Source: Haematobia irritans
Taxonomy: Eukaryota; Arthropoda; Insecta; Diptera; Muscidae
Length of the DNA: 64,000 nt
NCBI RefSeq assembly: GCF_050003625.1
Contig: NC_134397.1
Span: 154,090,691-154,154,690, forward strand
Direction: 5' to 3'
Shown: in pieces, positions 21,773 to 32,613 of the stretch
Position numbering within the stretch: position 1 is the first letter of the stretch
Layout of the letters: each line of letters begins with the position of its first letter
The notes under the pieces: model-generated
What the model was told of the DNA's origin: nothing
Seen by the model: the letters and a program-made list of their open reading frames with translations, nothing else
Databases searched by the model: none
Position numbers and translations under genes: made by a program

Positions 21773-23791
21773 CACAGAAAAAAATATCACCGAAATATTT
21801 CCAATTAAAAAGTTAATTGAAGTTGAAAATTTTTTCAATTAATAAATTAATTGATACAATTAACTTTTTAATCATAATAGAAACATTAAGTTAATTAAGT
21901 GAATGATTGAAAATTTTAAAATTTTTAATTAAACAATTAATTGATACAATTAACTTTTTAATTAAATTCGGAAGACTAATTCAGTTATGAAAAAGTTCTG
22001 ATTTTTATACCCTGATCCACACTGTGGAACAGGGTATTATAAGTTAGTGCATATGTTTGCAACACCCAGAAGGAGACGAGATAGACACATGGTGTATTTG
22101 GCAAAAATGCTCAGGGTGGGCTCCTGAGTCGATATAGCCATGTCCGTGAACACATTTTTGTAATCAAAGTCTAGGTCGCAGTTTTAGTCCAATCGACTTC
22201 AAATTTGGCACAAGTATGTGTTTTGGCTCAGAATAGATCCCTATTGATTTTGGCAGAAATCGGTTCAGATTTAGATATAGCTCCCATATATATATTTCGC
22301 CCGATATGGACTTATATGGCCCCAGAAGCCAGAGTTTTACCCTAATTTGCTTAAAATTTTGCACAAGAAGAACAATTAGTACTATAGTCAAGTGTGCCAA
22401 ATTTTTTTGAAATCGGTTCAGATTTAGATATAGCTCCCATGTATATCTTTCGCCCGATATGGACTAATACGGTCCCAGAAGCCAGGGTTTTACCCCAATT
22501 TGGTTGAAATTTTGCAGAGGGAGTAGAATTAGCATTGTAGCTATGCGTGCCAAATTTTGTTGAAATCGGTTCAGATTTAGATATAGCTCCCATATATATC
22601 GTTCGCCCGATTTACACTCATATGACCACAGTGGCCAATTTTTTTACTCCGATTTAATTGATATTTTGCACAGGAAGTAGAATTGGCATTGTAGCTATGC
22701 GTGCCAAATTTGGTTGAAATGAAGCCAGGGTTTTACCCCAATTTGGTTGAAATTTTGCAGAGGGAGTAGAATTAGCATTGTAGCTAGGCGTGCCAAATTT
22801 TGTTGAAATCGGTTCAGATTTAGATATAGCTCCCATATATAGCTTTCGCCCGATTTACACTCATATGACCACAGAGGCCAATTTTTAACTCCAATTTAGT
22901 TGAAATTTTGCACAGGGAGTAGAATTAGCATTGTTGCTATGCGTGCCAAGCATTAAAATACCAAATTTGGTTGAAATCGGTTCAGATTTAGATATAGCTC
23001 CCATATATATGTTTTTCTGATTTCGACAAAAATGGTCAAAATACCAACATTTTCCTTGTAAAATCGCCACTGCTTAGTCGAAAAATGACTCTAATTTTCC
23101 TAAACTTCTAATACATATATATCGAGCGATAAATCATAAATAAACTTTTTCGAAGTTTCCTTAAAATTGCTTCAGATTTAAACGTTTCCCATATTTTTTA
23201 CTAACATTGTGTTCCACCCTAGTGCATTAGCCGACTTAAATTTTGAGTCTATAGATTTTGTAGAAGTCTATCAAATTCTGTCCAGATCGGGTGATATTTA
23301 AATGTATGTATTTAGGACAAACCTTTATATATAGCCCCCAACACGTTTGACGGATGTGATATAGTATCGAAAATTTAGATCTGCAAAGTGGTGCAGGGTA
23401 TAATATAGTCGGCCACGCCCGACTTTAGACTTTTCTTACTTGTTTTTTTTTTTTTTAATTTTTAATTAAAAATGTATTTCAAACAATCATTTGTTAATCC
23501 AAATAAAAACTCTAAGCCAATCCAGAAAGTAATTAAAAATAGTTATCTTTTTAATTAATAAATTAATTGAGTTTTGCAATCAACATCAATTAAATTTTTA
23601 ATTGAATCAATTAAAAAATTAATTGAAATTTGCGGAAAAAATCAATTAATTTTTCAATCAAGAATTTTTTCTATGCCCAATTAAAACTGTGATTGATACT
23701 ATCATTTTTTGTGATTGAAGACATTTCAATTAAAAAATTAATTGCATCAATTAATTTAGTGATTCAATTAGAAAAAAATTTTTTGTGTGTG
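21773..23791. mobile_element. MITE family T (T1), split by a DINE
   Basis: Ends CACAGAAAAAAATATCACCG and, inverted, the AAAAATTTTTTGTGTG end. The arms (21773-22007, 23447-23791) are runs of 'caattaattgaa' type motifs. Without G1 it would be about 580 bp. It matches T2 at 42065-44184, whose boundaries are proven by an empty site. Confidence 0.65.
22008..23446 (+). mobile_element. DINE-1-like element, family G (G1)
   Basis: Starts TATACCCTGATCCACACTGTGGAACAGGGTATTATA in two hairpin halves, then GAGTCGATATAGCCATGTCCG, about five tandem units (marked by GAAATCGGTTCAGATTTAG, period about 153 bp, some shortened), and ends with the hairpin AGTCGGCCACGCCCGACT and TTCTTACTTG. It sits in a T run inside T1. 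Confidence 0.75.
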
Positions 23792-26700
23792 TATGAAATT
23801 TTGTCAAAATTTCATTTTTATACAACATTTTCTGAAAATTTTATTTCTATAGAAAAATTTGTCCAAATTTTATTTCTATAGAAAAATTTGTCAAAATTTT
23901 ATTTCTATAGAAAAATTTGTCAAAATTTTATTTCTATGGAAAATTTTGTCAATATTTTATTTCTATGGAAAATTTTGTCAAAATTTAATTTCTATGGAAA
24001 TATTTGTCAAAATTTTAATTCTATAGAAATTTTTGTCAAAATTGTATATCTATAGAATATTTTGTCAAATTTTGAAATCTATAGAAAATTTTGTAAATAT
24101 TTTATTTCTATAGAAAATTTTGTCATTTCTATACAACATTTTCTCAACATTTTATTTCTATAGAAAAATTTGTCAAAATTTATTTCTATGGAAAATTTTG
24201 TCAAAGTTGTATTTCTATGGAAATATTTGTCAAAATTTTAATTCTATAGAAATTTTTGTCAAAATTTTATTTCTATAGAAAATTTTGTCAAAAGATCATT
24301 TTCATAGTAAATTTTGTCAAAATTTCATTTTTATAGGAAAATTTTGTCAAAAGATCATTTTCATAGTAAATTTTGTGAAAACTTCATTTTTATAGGAAAT
24401 TTTGCCTCAATTTCGTTTTTGATGGAAAATTTATCAATATTTTCTTTCCATTGAAAATATTGTTAAACATTAATATCCATAAAATTTTTTTCTCAATTTT
24501 ATATCTATAGATTTTTTTTCTATAAAAAGCTGTGTCAAAATTTAATTCTGTAGAAAATTTTGTCCCAATTTTATTTCTGTAGAAAATTTTGTCAAAATTT
24601 TATTTCTATAGAAGATTTTGTCAAAATGATATTGCTATGGAAATTTTTTCAAAATTTCACTTCTATAGAAAATTTTAACAACATTTCATTTCTATAGAAA
24701 ATGTTGTCAAAATTTTACTTCTACAGAAAAATTTCTCAACATTTTATTTATACAGAATATTTTTGCAAAATTTTATTTCTATAGAAATTATGTCACCATT
24801 TTATTTATATATTTTGTAAAAATTTTATTTCTACAGAAAATTATGTAAAAATTTTATTTCCATAGAAAACTTTATCAAAATTTTATTTTCATAGAAAATG
24901 TTGTCCATTTTTTTTGTAGAAATTTATGTCAGATTTTTATTTCTATAGGAAATTTTGTCAAAATTTTATTTCTATAGAAAATTTTGTCAAAATTTTATTT
25001 CTATAGAAAATTTTGTCAAAATTTTATTTCTATAGAAAATTTTGTAAAAATTTTATTTCTATAGAAAATTTTGTCAAAATTTTATTTCTATAGAAAATTT
25101 TGTCAAAATTTTATTTCTATAGAAAATTTTGTCAAAATTTTATTTCTATAGGAAATGTTGTCAAAATTTTATTTCTATAGGAAATGTTGTCAAAATTTTA
25201 TTTCTATAGAAAATTTTGTCATAATTTTGCATCTTTAGAAAATTTGTTCAAAATTTTATTTAAATATAATAATTTTTCAAAATTTTATTTCTATTGAAAT
25301 TATATCAAAATTTTATTTTTATGTCAACATTTTATTTATTTATAGAAAATTTTGTAAAAAATTTATTTTCACAGATAATGTTGTTAAAATTTTATTTTTA
25401 TGGAAAAATTTTTCAAAGTTTTATTACTATAGAAATTTTTGCCAAAATTGTATTACCATAGAAAATTTTGTCAAAATTTTAATTCTGCAGATAATGTTAT
25501 TAAAATTTTATTTTTATAGAAAATTGTCTTAAAATTTTATTTCCAAAATTTTATTACCATAAAAAATTTGATAACATTTCAATAGAAAGTTTTGTCAAAA
25601 TTTTATTGCCATAGAAAATTTTGTCAAAATTATATTTCTATAGAAAACTATGTCAGAATGGTTTTCGATAGAAAATGTTGATTAAAATTTTACTTTTGTC
25701 AAAATTTTATGTCTATGAAGGTATTGGTCAACATTTTAGTTCTATAGAAAAATTTGTTTCTTCAAAATTTTATTTCTACTGCAAATTTTATTTAAATTTT
25801 ATTTCTATAGAAAGTTTTGTTAAAATTTTATTTTTATATAGAACATTTTATTTTACTTCTCCAGAAAATTTTCTCAAAATTTTATTTATACAGAATATTT
25901 TTTCAAAATTTTATTTCCATAGATATTATGTCAACATTTTATTTATATATTTTGTAAAAAATTTTATTTCTACAGAAAATTATATAAACATTTTATTTCC
26001 ATAGTTAATTTTGTCAATTTTTTCTATAGGAAATTTTGTCAAATTTTTTTTTCCATAGAAAAGTTTGTCGAAATTTTATTTACACAGAAAATTCAGTCAA
26101 AATTTTTATTCTATACAAAATTTTATTTCTATAGAAAATTTTGTCAAAATTTTATTTCTATAGGGACTGTTGTAAAAATTTTATTTCTATAGAAAATTTT
26201 GTCATAATTTTGCATCTTTAGACAATTTTTTCAAAATTTTATTTATATAGAACATTTTTACAAAATTTTATTTCTATAGAAATTATGTCAAAATTTTATT
26301 TTTATGTCAACATTTTAGTTATTTATAGAAAATTTTGTAAAAAAAATATTTTCACAGATAATGTTGTCAAAATTTTATTTTTATGGAATTTTTTTTCAAA
26401 GTTTTATTACTATAGAAAATTTTGCCAAAATTTTATTACCATAGAAAATTTTGTCAAAATTTTATTTTTATAGAAAATTTTGTTAAAATTTTATTTCCAA
26501 AATTTTATTACCATAGAAAATTTTGATAACATTGAAAGTTTTGTCAAAATTTTATTACCATAGAAAATTTTGTCAAAATTGTATTTGTATAGAAAACTAT
26601 GTCAGAGTCTTTTTCTATAGAAAATGTTGATTAAAATTTTACTTTTGTCAAAATGTTATGTCTGTAGAAAGTATTGATCAAAATTTTATTTCTATAGAAA

Positions 26701-26870
26701 AATTTGTTTCTATTGAAATTTATTTCAATATTTTATTTCTACAGAAAGTTTTGTTAAAATTTTATTTTTATATAGAAAATTTTGTCAAAATTTTACTTCT
26801 ATAGAAATCTGAAGTTCCTCATAGTTGAAATATTTTGCTAAATCTACGAAAATTCTACCAATCTACAAAA
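23792..26870 (-). repeat. 29-bp minisatellite array in M2
   Basis: About 100 units of TTTTATTTCTATAGAAAATT + TTGTCAAAA. 24960-25140 is almost pure, while the flanks are heavily diverged. A block of roughly 0.9-1 kb is repeated: compare the ACTTCTCCAGAAAATTTTCT and TTCTGCAGATAATG variants and the sequence from 24690 with that from 25850, and 25200-25700 with 26190-26700. Confidence 0.9.
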
Positions 26871-26931
26871 CAAACAAAAAATCTACCATTTTTGATAGAA
26901 TTCTACCAACTGTGGCAACCGTGGTTACAGC

Positions 26932-27473
26932 ACAACTTCAATACATGGCCCATGAAGTTTGAATTATGTTTCCGTTTTTATTCGAGCCCACTTCCGGTAA
27001 ATCTAAGTTGTGAGTTGGGTTCGTTTGTTTGGCACAGGGAATCAACCGGGAATGGCCAGGCAATATTTCAGTGCATTTTCATTGGAAATTTTTGAAAACT
27101 GAGCGCTGAGCATTCTTGCCCCATTCTATCCCTCACACCTTGGTCTCCGTTTGATGCAAAGGCAGGCGGTGAAAATGGTTTCTGGCATGGTTGGAGCTCT
27201 TTCGCAACAACTTTTCTGTGGGTAAACATAAATTTTTGTTTAATTTTATGAAACTCACTCAAGCACGTATTGTTTAGTTGGTGCAATGTTCGTGGCTACA
27301 CCACACTTGGGCCACCACACTCATTCAAACGGAGTGTCGCCTGCAGTTGTCGCAAACCAAAAGGGTTCGCCCACAAAAAATGCACACACACACACACAAA
27401 CAAATGAAGAATCCTTTAAAGTTACAAAAAAGTTTCTAATAAAGTTTTCTTTTCCTTAATTTCTATATTGCAG
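26932..27473. other. Single-copy-like DNA upstream of candidate exon
   Basis: Less AT-rich than its surroundings, with no element signature. Contains a CA microsatellite at 27389-27400. It ends with CTAAT (27436-27440), a pyrimidine-rich stretch and TTGCAG, which look like intron 3' signals. Confidence 0.5.
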
Positions 27474-27551
27474 AAAAGGGGGTCGTCTGTTATTCGAAGG
27501 TTTCTGATCGCAATTGCACCTGGAGGTGTGTTACAAAAACTTTTTGCCAAG
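27474..27551 (+). CDS. Candidate internal exon, 78 bp, gene unknown
   Basis: The acceptor TTTCTATATTGCAG lies before 27474. A CTAAT branch-point-like motif is 32 nt upstream of the AG. The donor after 27551 is AAG|GTAAGA, close to consensus. Two of three frames are open. The phase 1-1 frame gives a Cys-rich peptide (GVVCYSKVSDRNC, then TWRCVTKTFCQ) with four cysteines in 18 residues, as in a secreted or extracellular module. The phase 0-0 frame gives RGSSVIRRFLIAIAPGG, with no known motif. I cannot name the gene. The neighbouring exons would lie outside the window or be unrecognised, and chance cannot be excluded. Confidence 0.35.
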
Positions 27552-27856
27552 GTAAGAACCAGCACATTTATCTCTTGAAGATCTCTTGCAATGACCTATC
27601 ATCCAAGTGGCCAAAACACAAATACTATAACACTTCACTTAAAACTAAAAATGTATTTGTGGAAAGTTGAATTGAAATTTGAAAGATGAAAGTGCGTAAG
27701 ATGCACAGTATTCAAGTTTTATAGAAAATTCCTAAGAAATTCAGAATATAGAAGACACTAGGGCCCCCTGCTGCTGCGGAAAATATTTAGTAATCTACAG
27801 ATGAACTATAAACTATGATAGATATATAGACTAATATCTCAAACCAACCTTACCCA
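27552..27856. other. Unassigned DNA after the candidate exon
   Basis: No repeat signature and no further exon recognised; it would be intron if the exon is real. Confidence 0.4.
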
Positions 27857-28060
27857 CACGCAGAGAAAGAATATGGTAACCTCATAGAGCAAAATGTTAT
27901 TTTTGGATGAGAAGACAACAACATTTTTGGCGCAAAAACATAAAATTGTTGTCAAAATGAGATACGTCATGTTCGAGAAAATGGTTGCGTCAATCATGTT
28001 ACATGTTCACAGTCCAAAAATAACATTTTGCTTTAGGATGCCTCTGTCATAGTAGTTCTC
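27857..28060. mobile_element. MITE family E (E1)
   Basis: CACGCAGAGAAAGAATATGG at 27857, AGCAAAATGTTATTTTTGG, and a second, inverted block TCCAAAAATAACATTTTGCT at 28014. Matches E2 at 37214 and the piece at 58266. The right terminus is decayed. Confidence 0.5.
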
Positions 28061-28361
28061 GTTTCTATTGGCAAAAACTTTAAGGATTTTTTTACACCAG
28101 AAAGTTAATCACTTGGTTCTAGGGATTATAATCAGAATTAACAAGTACATACGGCTGAAAGTTTACCAAGGCCGAATCTTATGTTCCGTCCACCATGGAT
28201 TTCGTAAAAATTTCTATAATTATCAACCGATGTGAACCAATTTTCGCAAGGTAATTGGAGGTCAAATTTCAAACGTATCGGATGAAATTTGTTTCTCCAT
28301 AAGGCTTCCGAAGTTAAATCTTGGGGACGCTTTGTATGGGGGCTATATATAATTATGAATG

Positions 28362-28652
28362 GAAGCCACCCTGGTGCAATGGTTAGCTCGCCCGAACCAA
28401 AAAATTTTTCAGCTGTGAATTATCCTCTCTCAGTAATGTTGGTGAGTGTTTCAAAGTTTTTCAAAGTGTTTTCACCGCATTGTAGAATGCCGTTCTGACT
28501 CCGCTATAAAAAGTAGGTCCCTTGCATTGAGCTAAACATAGAATCGGGCAGCACTCAATGATAAGAGACAAGTTCATCACAGTGGTATCGCAATCGACTG
28601 GATTGTATAAGTGAGCCTGAAATATCGGGCTGCCACTATACCTAACCTAACG
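28362..28652 (+). mobile_element. tRNA-derived SINE (S3) with target duplication
   Basis: Head GCCACCCTGGTGCAATGG, tail CTGCCACTATACCTAACCTAAC. Interrupts DINE A3 with TAATTATG repeated on both sides (28351-28358, 28653-28660). The B-box stretch is deleted. This copy shows most clearly that the SINE ends in CCTAACCTAAC. Confidence 0.8.
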
Positions 28653-28706
28653 TAATTATGGACCGATATAGATCATTTTTGGAACGGTTATTAGAAACCA
28701 AATACT

Positions 28707-29335
28707 GGGGGGTTACTATGTAACTCGATTCGAAAGTTTGAACAGCTCGAAAGTTGTATTCGATCCGAATTTATAGTCTTACCATGTAAGAGTTTTGAAT
28801 CGAGTAAAAAGTGCTGTCACTATTTCTTAACATTTTTGGCAGTACTTTCGAATGTTTTATTCAGAGTTGGCAACATCTATTACTCGGATTATTTATGATG
28901 GAGTTGAGCACATTTGCGACGACTTCCTCGGTGTCCTTACTGCTTGTGGCCGTACTAGTGTCGTCGCTGGTTGGGGGGGTACTATTATTAATCCCAAATT
29001 TTCGGACTCCACTCATACCGTCCACCGCCTTCTGCATATCCAGCAACTCTACGACACCTTCTTCTAGCGCCGTGAACGAACATAATTTTACTGGTCCTCA
29101 GCCTGTGCCCGAAAAATTATTTCGATTCTTTCGCAGTTTGGCCTTAAGATGGGTCTTGTGATCTGCCCAAACCTAAAAAGAAATAATTAATTTCCATTTA
29201 TGGGCAAACTATCAATTGCATACCTTTTTCCAACCGACCACTTCCCGTATTGGTGGACCGGCTGCATTTAGCTCTTCTGTCAATCGAGACCATAAATTAT
29301 TGGTGACTTGTTTGGCTTCCGGAGCTTTGAGAAGA
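28707..29335 (-). mobile_element. PIF/Harbinger-like fragment
   Basis: One end is GGGGGGTTACTATGTAACTC followed by GATTCGAAAG, typical of this superfamily. The interior carries the 3' part of a Myb/SANT-like gene, the second protein that PIF/Harbinger elements encode besides the transposase. The opposite end and the transposase are missing; LINE sequence adjoins at about 29340. Confidence 0.6.
28861..29330 (-). pseudogene. PIF/Harbinger Myb/SANT-like protein, partial
   Basis: Exon 1 remnant (29330-29224) gives NLWSRLTEELNAAGPP and IREVVGWKK. A 51-bp intron follows (29223-29173, GTATGC...TTTTTAG). Exon 2 continues VWADHKTHLKAKLRKNRNNF in frame; joined, this is the WKKVWxDxKxxxKxK core of the Myb/SANT-like DNA-binding domain. 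One TGA interrupts exon 2 after SGTG; the frame then stays open to a stop at 28861-28863. In the element this protein helps bring transposase to DNA. The N-terminus is missing and there is one nonsense codon, so it is dead. A host gene derived from such an element is less likely given the truncation. Confidence 0.7.
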
Positions 29336-29340
29336 TTCAG

Positions 29341-29668
29341 ACGCGGATGTAGGACTCAGACGCGATTACCGGACCACACCATAATCCTGCAGGCAGAAGC
29401 GCGTGCCATAACGGAGTGTGTTAAATGGTTCGAAAATAACAGGAGGTCAGAGAACGGAGCAGCAGGAATGGTGCATGCCGGGCGTATTTTGAGGAAGAGG
29501 TGATTCGGGACCTGGCCCATCTGGAAAATAGGGAACGGAAACAAACTGGGGAATTCGTTCGAGACACAGTGGAAGTTAGAGCGCACAACAACCCGAGTAC
29601 TGCCTTAGGTGTATGCCAGCCGACATGAGTCGAGCCAAGATGCTCTCCTCCTCTTTTCAACCTAACCT
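29341..29668 (+). pseudogene. LINE 3' end with RNase H remnant
   Basis: The plus strand reads RLPDHTIILQAEARAITEC then VKWFENNR, the second-strand and LQAE region of non-LTR RNase H. It skips to untranslated-looking sequence and ends CTTTTCAACCTAACCTAAG. Related to the remnants at 12697-13780. The A/CCTAACCTAA end resembles the SINE tail. Confidence 0.6.
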
Positions 29669-29868
29669 AAGATAACCCGGAAGCCAACTCTGGGGAACGT
29701 TTTATATGGGTGCTGTATAATTATGAATCGATATGCATCAATTTTTGTACGTTTGTTGGAGGGCATATACAAACATCACGTACCAAATTTCAACCGGATC
29801 GGATAAAATTTGCTATTCCAAATGACTCCGGAAGTCAAATCTGGGGGTCGGTTTGTATGGGGGCTGTA

Positions 29869-31252
29869 GTATATGGTCTCTAACAACCATGTAAAAATTG
29901 GTCTACATCGGTTCATAATTATATATAGCCCCCATATAAACCGATCCCCCGATTTGGCTTGCGGAGCCTCTAAGAGAAGCAAATTTCATCCGATCCGGCT
30001 GAAACTTGGTACTTGGTATTGGTATACGTTCTCTAATGACCATGCAAAAATTGGTCCACATCGGTCCATAATTATATATAGCCCCCATAAAAACCGATCC
30101 CCCGATTTGGCTTGCGGAGCCTCTAAGAAACGAAAATTTCATCCGATCCGGCTGAAATTTGGTACATGGCGTTGGTATATGTTCTCTAATGACCATGCAA
30201 AAATTGGTCCATATCGGTCCATAATTATATATATAGCCCCCATATAAATCGATTCCCAGATTTGTCCTCCGGAGCCTCTTGAAGGAGCAAAATTCATCCG
30301 ATTGAAATTTGAAACATGGTGTTAGAATGTGGTCTCTAACAAACGCGCAAAAATTGGTTCATATCGGTCCATAATTATATATAGCCCCCATATAAACCGT
30401 TCCCCAGATTTGGTCTCCGGAGCCTCTTGGAGGAGCAAAATTTATCCGATCCGGTTGAAATTTCCAACATGGTGTTAGTATAAGGCCGCTAATATCCATG
30501 CCAAAATTGGTCCATATCGGTCTATAGTTATATATAGCCGATCCCCAATCACACAAAAATTGGTCCATATCGGTTCATATTCATGGTTTCACTCGAGCCA
30601 AAAATAATCTACCAAAATTTTATTTCTATGGGAAACATTGTCAAAATGTTATTTCTATAGAAAATTTTCTCAAAATTTTTATTTCTATAGAAAATTTTGT
30701 CAAAATTTTATTGCTATAGACAATTTTGTAAAAATTTTATTTCTATAGAAAATTTTGTCAAAATTTTATTTCTATAGAAAATTTTATCCAAATTTTATTT
30801 CTATAGAAAATTTTGTCAAAATTTTATTTCTATAGAAAATTTTGTCAAAATTTTATTTCTATAGAAAATTTTGTCAAAATTTTATTTCTATAGAAAATTT
30901 TTTCCAAATTTTATTTCTATAGAAAATGTTTTCCAAATTTTACTTCTATAGAAAATGTTGTCAAAATTTTATTTTGTGAAAATTTTATTTCTATAGAAAC
31001 TTTGAACTTAATTATATACGTATTTAATCGGTCTTTTTTTTAATTTTTGTTTGATATATATCCCGTATGGACTAACTTACAATTGAGAAGACGGTGTTTA
31101 GAAGTTTTAATATACCTTGTCGTCGGCAAGTGTTACTGCAACCCAAGTAATTCGATTGTGGATGACAGTCTTCAGTAGAAGTTTCTACGCAATCCATGGT
31201 AGAGGGTACATAAGCTTCGGCCTGGCCGAACTTACGGCCGTATATACTTGTT
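29869..31252 (+). mobile_element. DINE family A (A3, second half)
   Basis: Lacks the TATACCC end. Four and a half 153-bp units (29869-30560), the joint TTCATGGTTTCACTCGAGCC, minisatellite (30600-31010), and the distal end with TTCGGCCTGGCCGAA and ACGGCCGTATATACTTG. It abuts the oppositely oriented half at 29868. Confidence 0.75.
30600..31010 (-). repeat. 29-bp minisatellite block inside A3
   Basis: About 14 units, fairly uniform. The last carry GAAAATGTTGTC and GTTTTCC variants also found in A7 and A8 just before the distal end, showing that blocks in different A copies share a common source. Confidence 0.85.
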
Positions 31253-31454
31253 TTCTTTCAAATTTCCAAATTGTATTATAGTTGTTTCTTTCAATCAAAC
31301 TTTTCTCTATCCAGCCCAGAAAATTTCTGACTTATTTCGAAAAATTTATTAATTTTCCTTTTCTCTTTCAAATACACAATAATTTCAAAGCTACTCTATT
31401 TTCAAATTTTCCTTCTGTTATAAAGTGAACCAATTCTTATTTGTGACCTCTCAC

Positions 31455-31575
31455 ATGGGATAGACGGACATCGCTAGATCGACTTAGAATTTCACTACAA
31501 CCCAGAATATTTCGATGTGATAGAAACGCAATGACAAAGTAGTAATATATCCCCGATCATATGTTGAGAGTATAA
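31455..31575 (-). mobile_element. DINE family A proximal-end fragment
   Basis: GACGGACATCGCTAGATCG, GAATTTCACTACAACCC, AACGCAATGACAAAG and GAGAGTATAATAG in the order of the A5 proximal end, with deletions. Opposite in orientation to A4, which starts right after it. Confidence 0.55.
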
Positions 31576-32613
31576 TAGAGTCAAAGGTTTGAAATGTCGG
31601 TACATGGTGTTAGTATATGGTCTCCAACAACCATGCAAAAATTGGTCCACATCGGTCCATATTTATATATAGCCCCCATATAAACCGGTCACCAGATTTG
31701 ACCTCCGGAGCCTCTTGGAATATCAAAATTCATCTGATTCAGTTGATATTTGGTACGTGGTGTTAATATATCGCCTCAAACACCCATGCAAAAATTGGTC
31801 GAAATCGGTCCATAATTATATATAGTCCCCATATAAACCGATCCCCAGATTTGACCTCCGGAGCCTCTTGGAAGAGCAAATTTCGTCCGATTCGGTTGAA
31901 ATTTGGTACCTGAAGTTAGTATATGGTATCCAACAACAATACAGGAATTGGTTCATATCAGTCCATAATTATATATAGCCCCCATATAAACCGATCCCCA
32001 GATTTGACCTCCGGTGCCTATTGGAGAAGCAAAATTCATCCGATCTGGTTGAAATTTGGTACGTAGTGGAAGTATATGATATTTAACAACCATGCCAAAA
32101 GTGGTCCAAATCAGTCCATAATCATATATAGCCCCCATAGAAACCGATCCCGAGATTTGGTTTTGGAGGAGCAAATTTCATCCGAGTCAGTTGAAATTTG
32201 GTACATTGTCCTAGTATATGGCCGTTAACAACCATGCCTAACTAGGGCCATATCGGTCTACAGTTATATATAGCCCCCAGGTAAATCGATCCCCAATCAT
32301 ACAAAAATTGGTCCATATCAAGTTCATAATTGTGTATAGCCCCCATATAAGCGACCCCCATATTTCAATTCTGGCTCCCTACGTATCACGCAAAAGTCCT
32401 ATCGATTCGTAATTATTTGTAGACTTACCTACACATACCCTTTTTGTCTAATTTATACCACGTATGGACTAACTCACAATTTAGAAAATGATTTAAGATA
32501 CCACAACCCAAGTAATTCGATTGTGGATGACAGTTTTTCGTAGAAGTCTCTACGCAATCCATGGTGGAGGGTACATAAGATTCGGCCTGGCCGAACTTAC
32601 GGCCATATATACT
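31576..32613 (+). mobile_element. DINE family A (A4), proximal end missing
   Basis: Five 153-bp units, the joint ATCAAGTTCATAATTGTG, a segment CTGGCTCCCTACGTATCACG, then distal TTCGGCCTGGCCGAA. Where other A copies have minisatellite this copy has none. Its CTACGTATC segment is the paralogous empty site for the T2 insertion in A6. Confidence 0.75.

Larger units (their letters stand above)
21440..26923. mobile_element. Minisatellite-bearing element M2 (5.5 kb)
   Basis: Left end CACGGTTGCCACTCGTGCC with GTTACAAC before it; right end CAACTGTGGCAACCGTG with GTTACAGC after it. The ends form an inverted repeat (CACGGTTGCCAC, 12 bp perfect) and the 8-bp flanks agree at 7 of 8. The interior is 29-bp minisatellite split by T1, which holds DINE G1. 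The right end carries extra CTACCATTTTTGATAGAATT sequence also seen in M1. Confidence 0.75.
28139..29868 (-). mobile_element. DINE family A (A3, first half), three times interrupted
   Basis: Distal end ACAAGTACATACGGCTG at about 28140, then 153-bp-unit sequence up to 28361, SINE S3, more unit sequence (28653-28706), the PIF/Harbinger and LINE pieces (28707-29668), then unit sequence again to 29868. There the orientation flips into 29869-31252. The pieces are collinear with intact copies. Confidence 0.65.

Noticed and set aside
28811..29161. Plus-strand ORF with Leu/Val-rich segment as a membrane protein
   Set aside because: It is the antisense of the Myb/SANT-like exon, whose intron and domain match fix the minus strand as coding.
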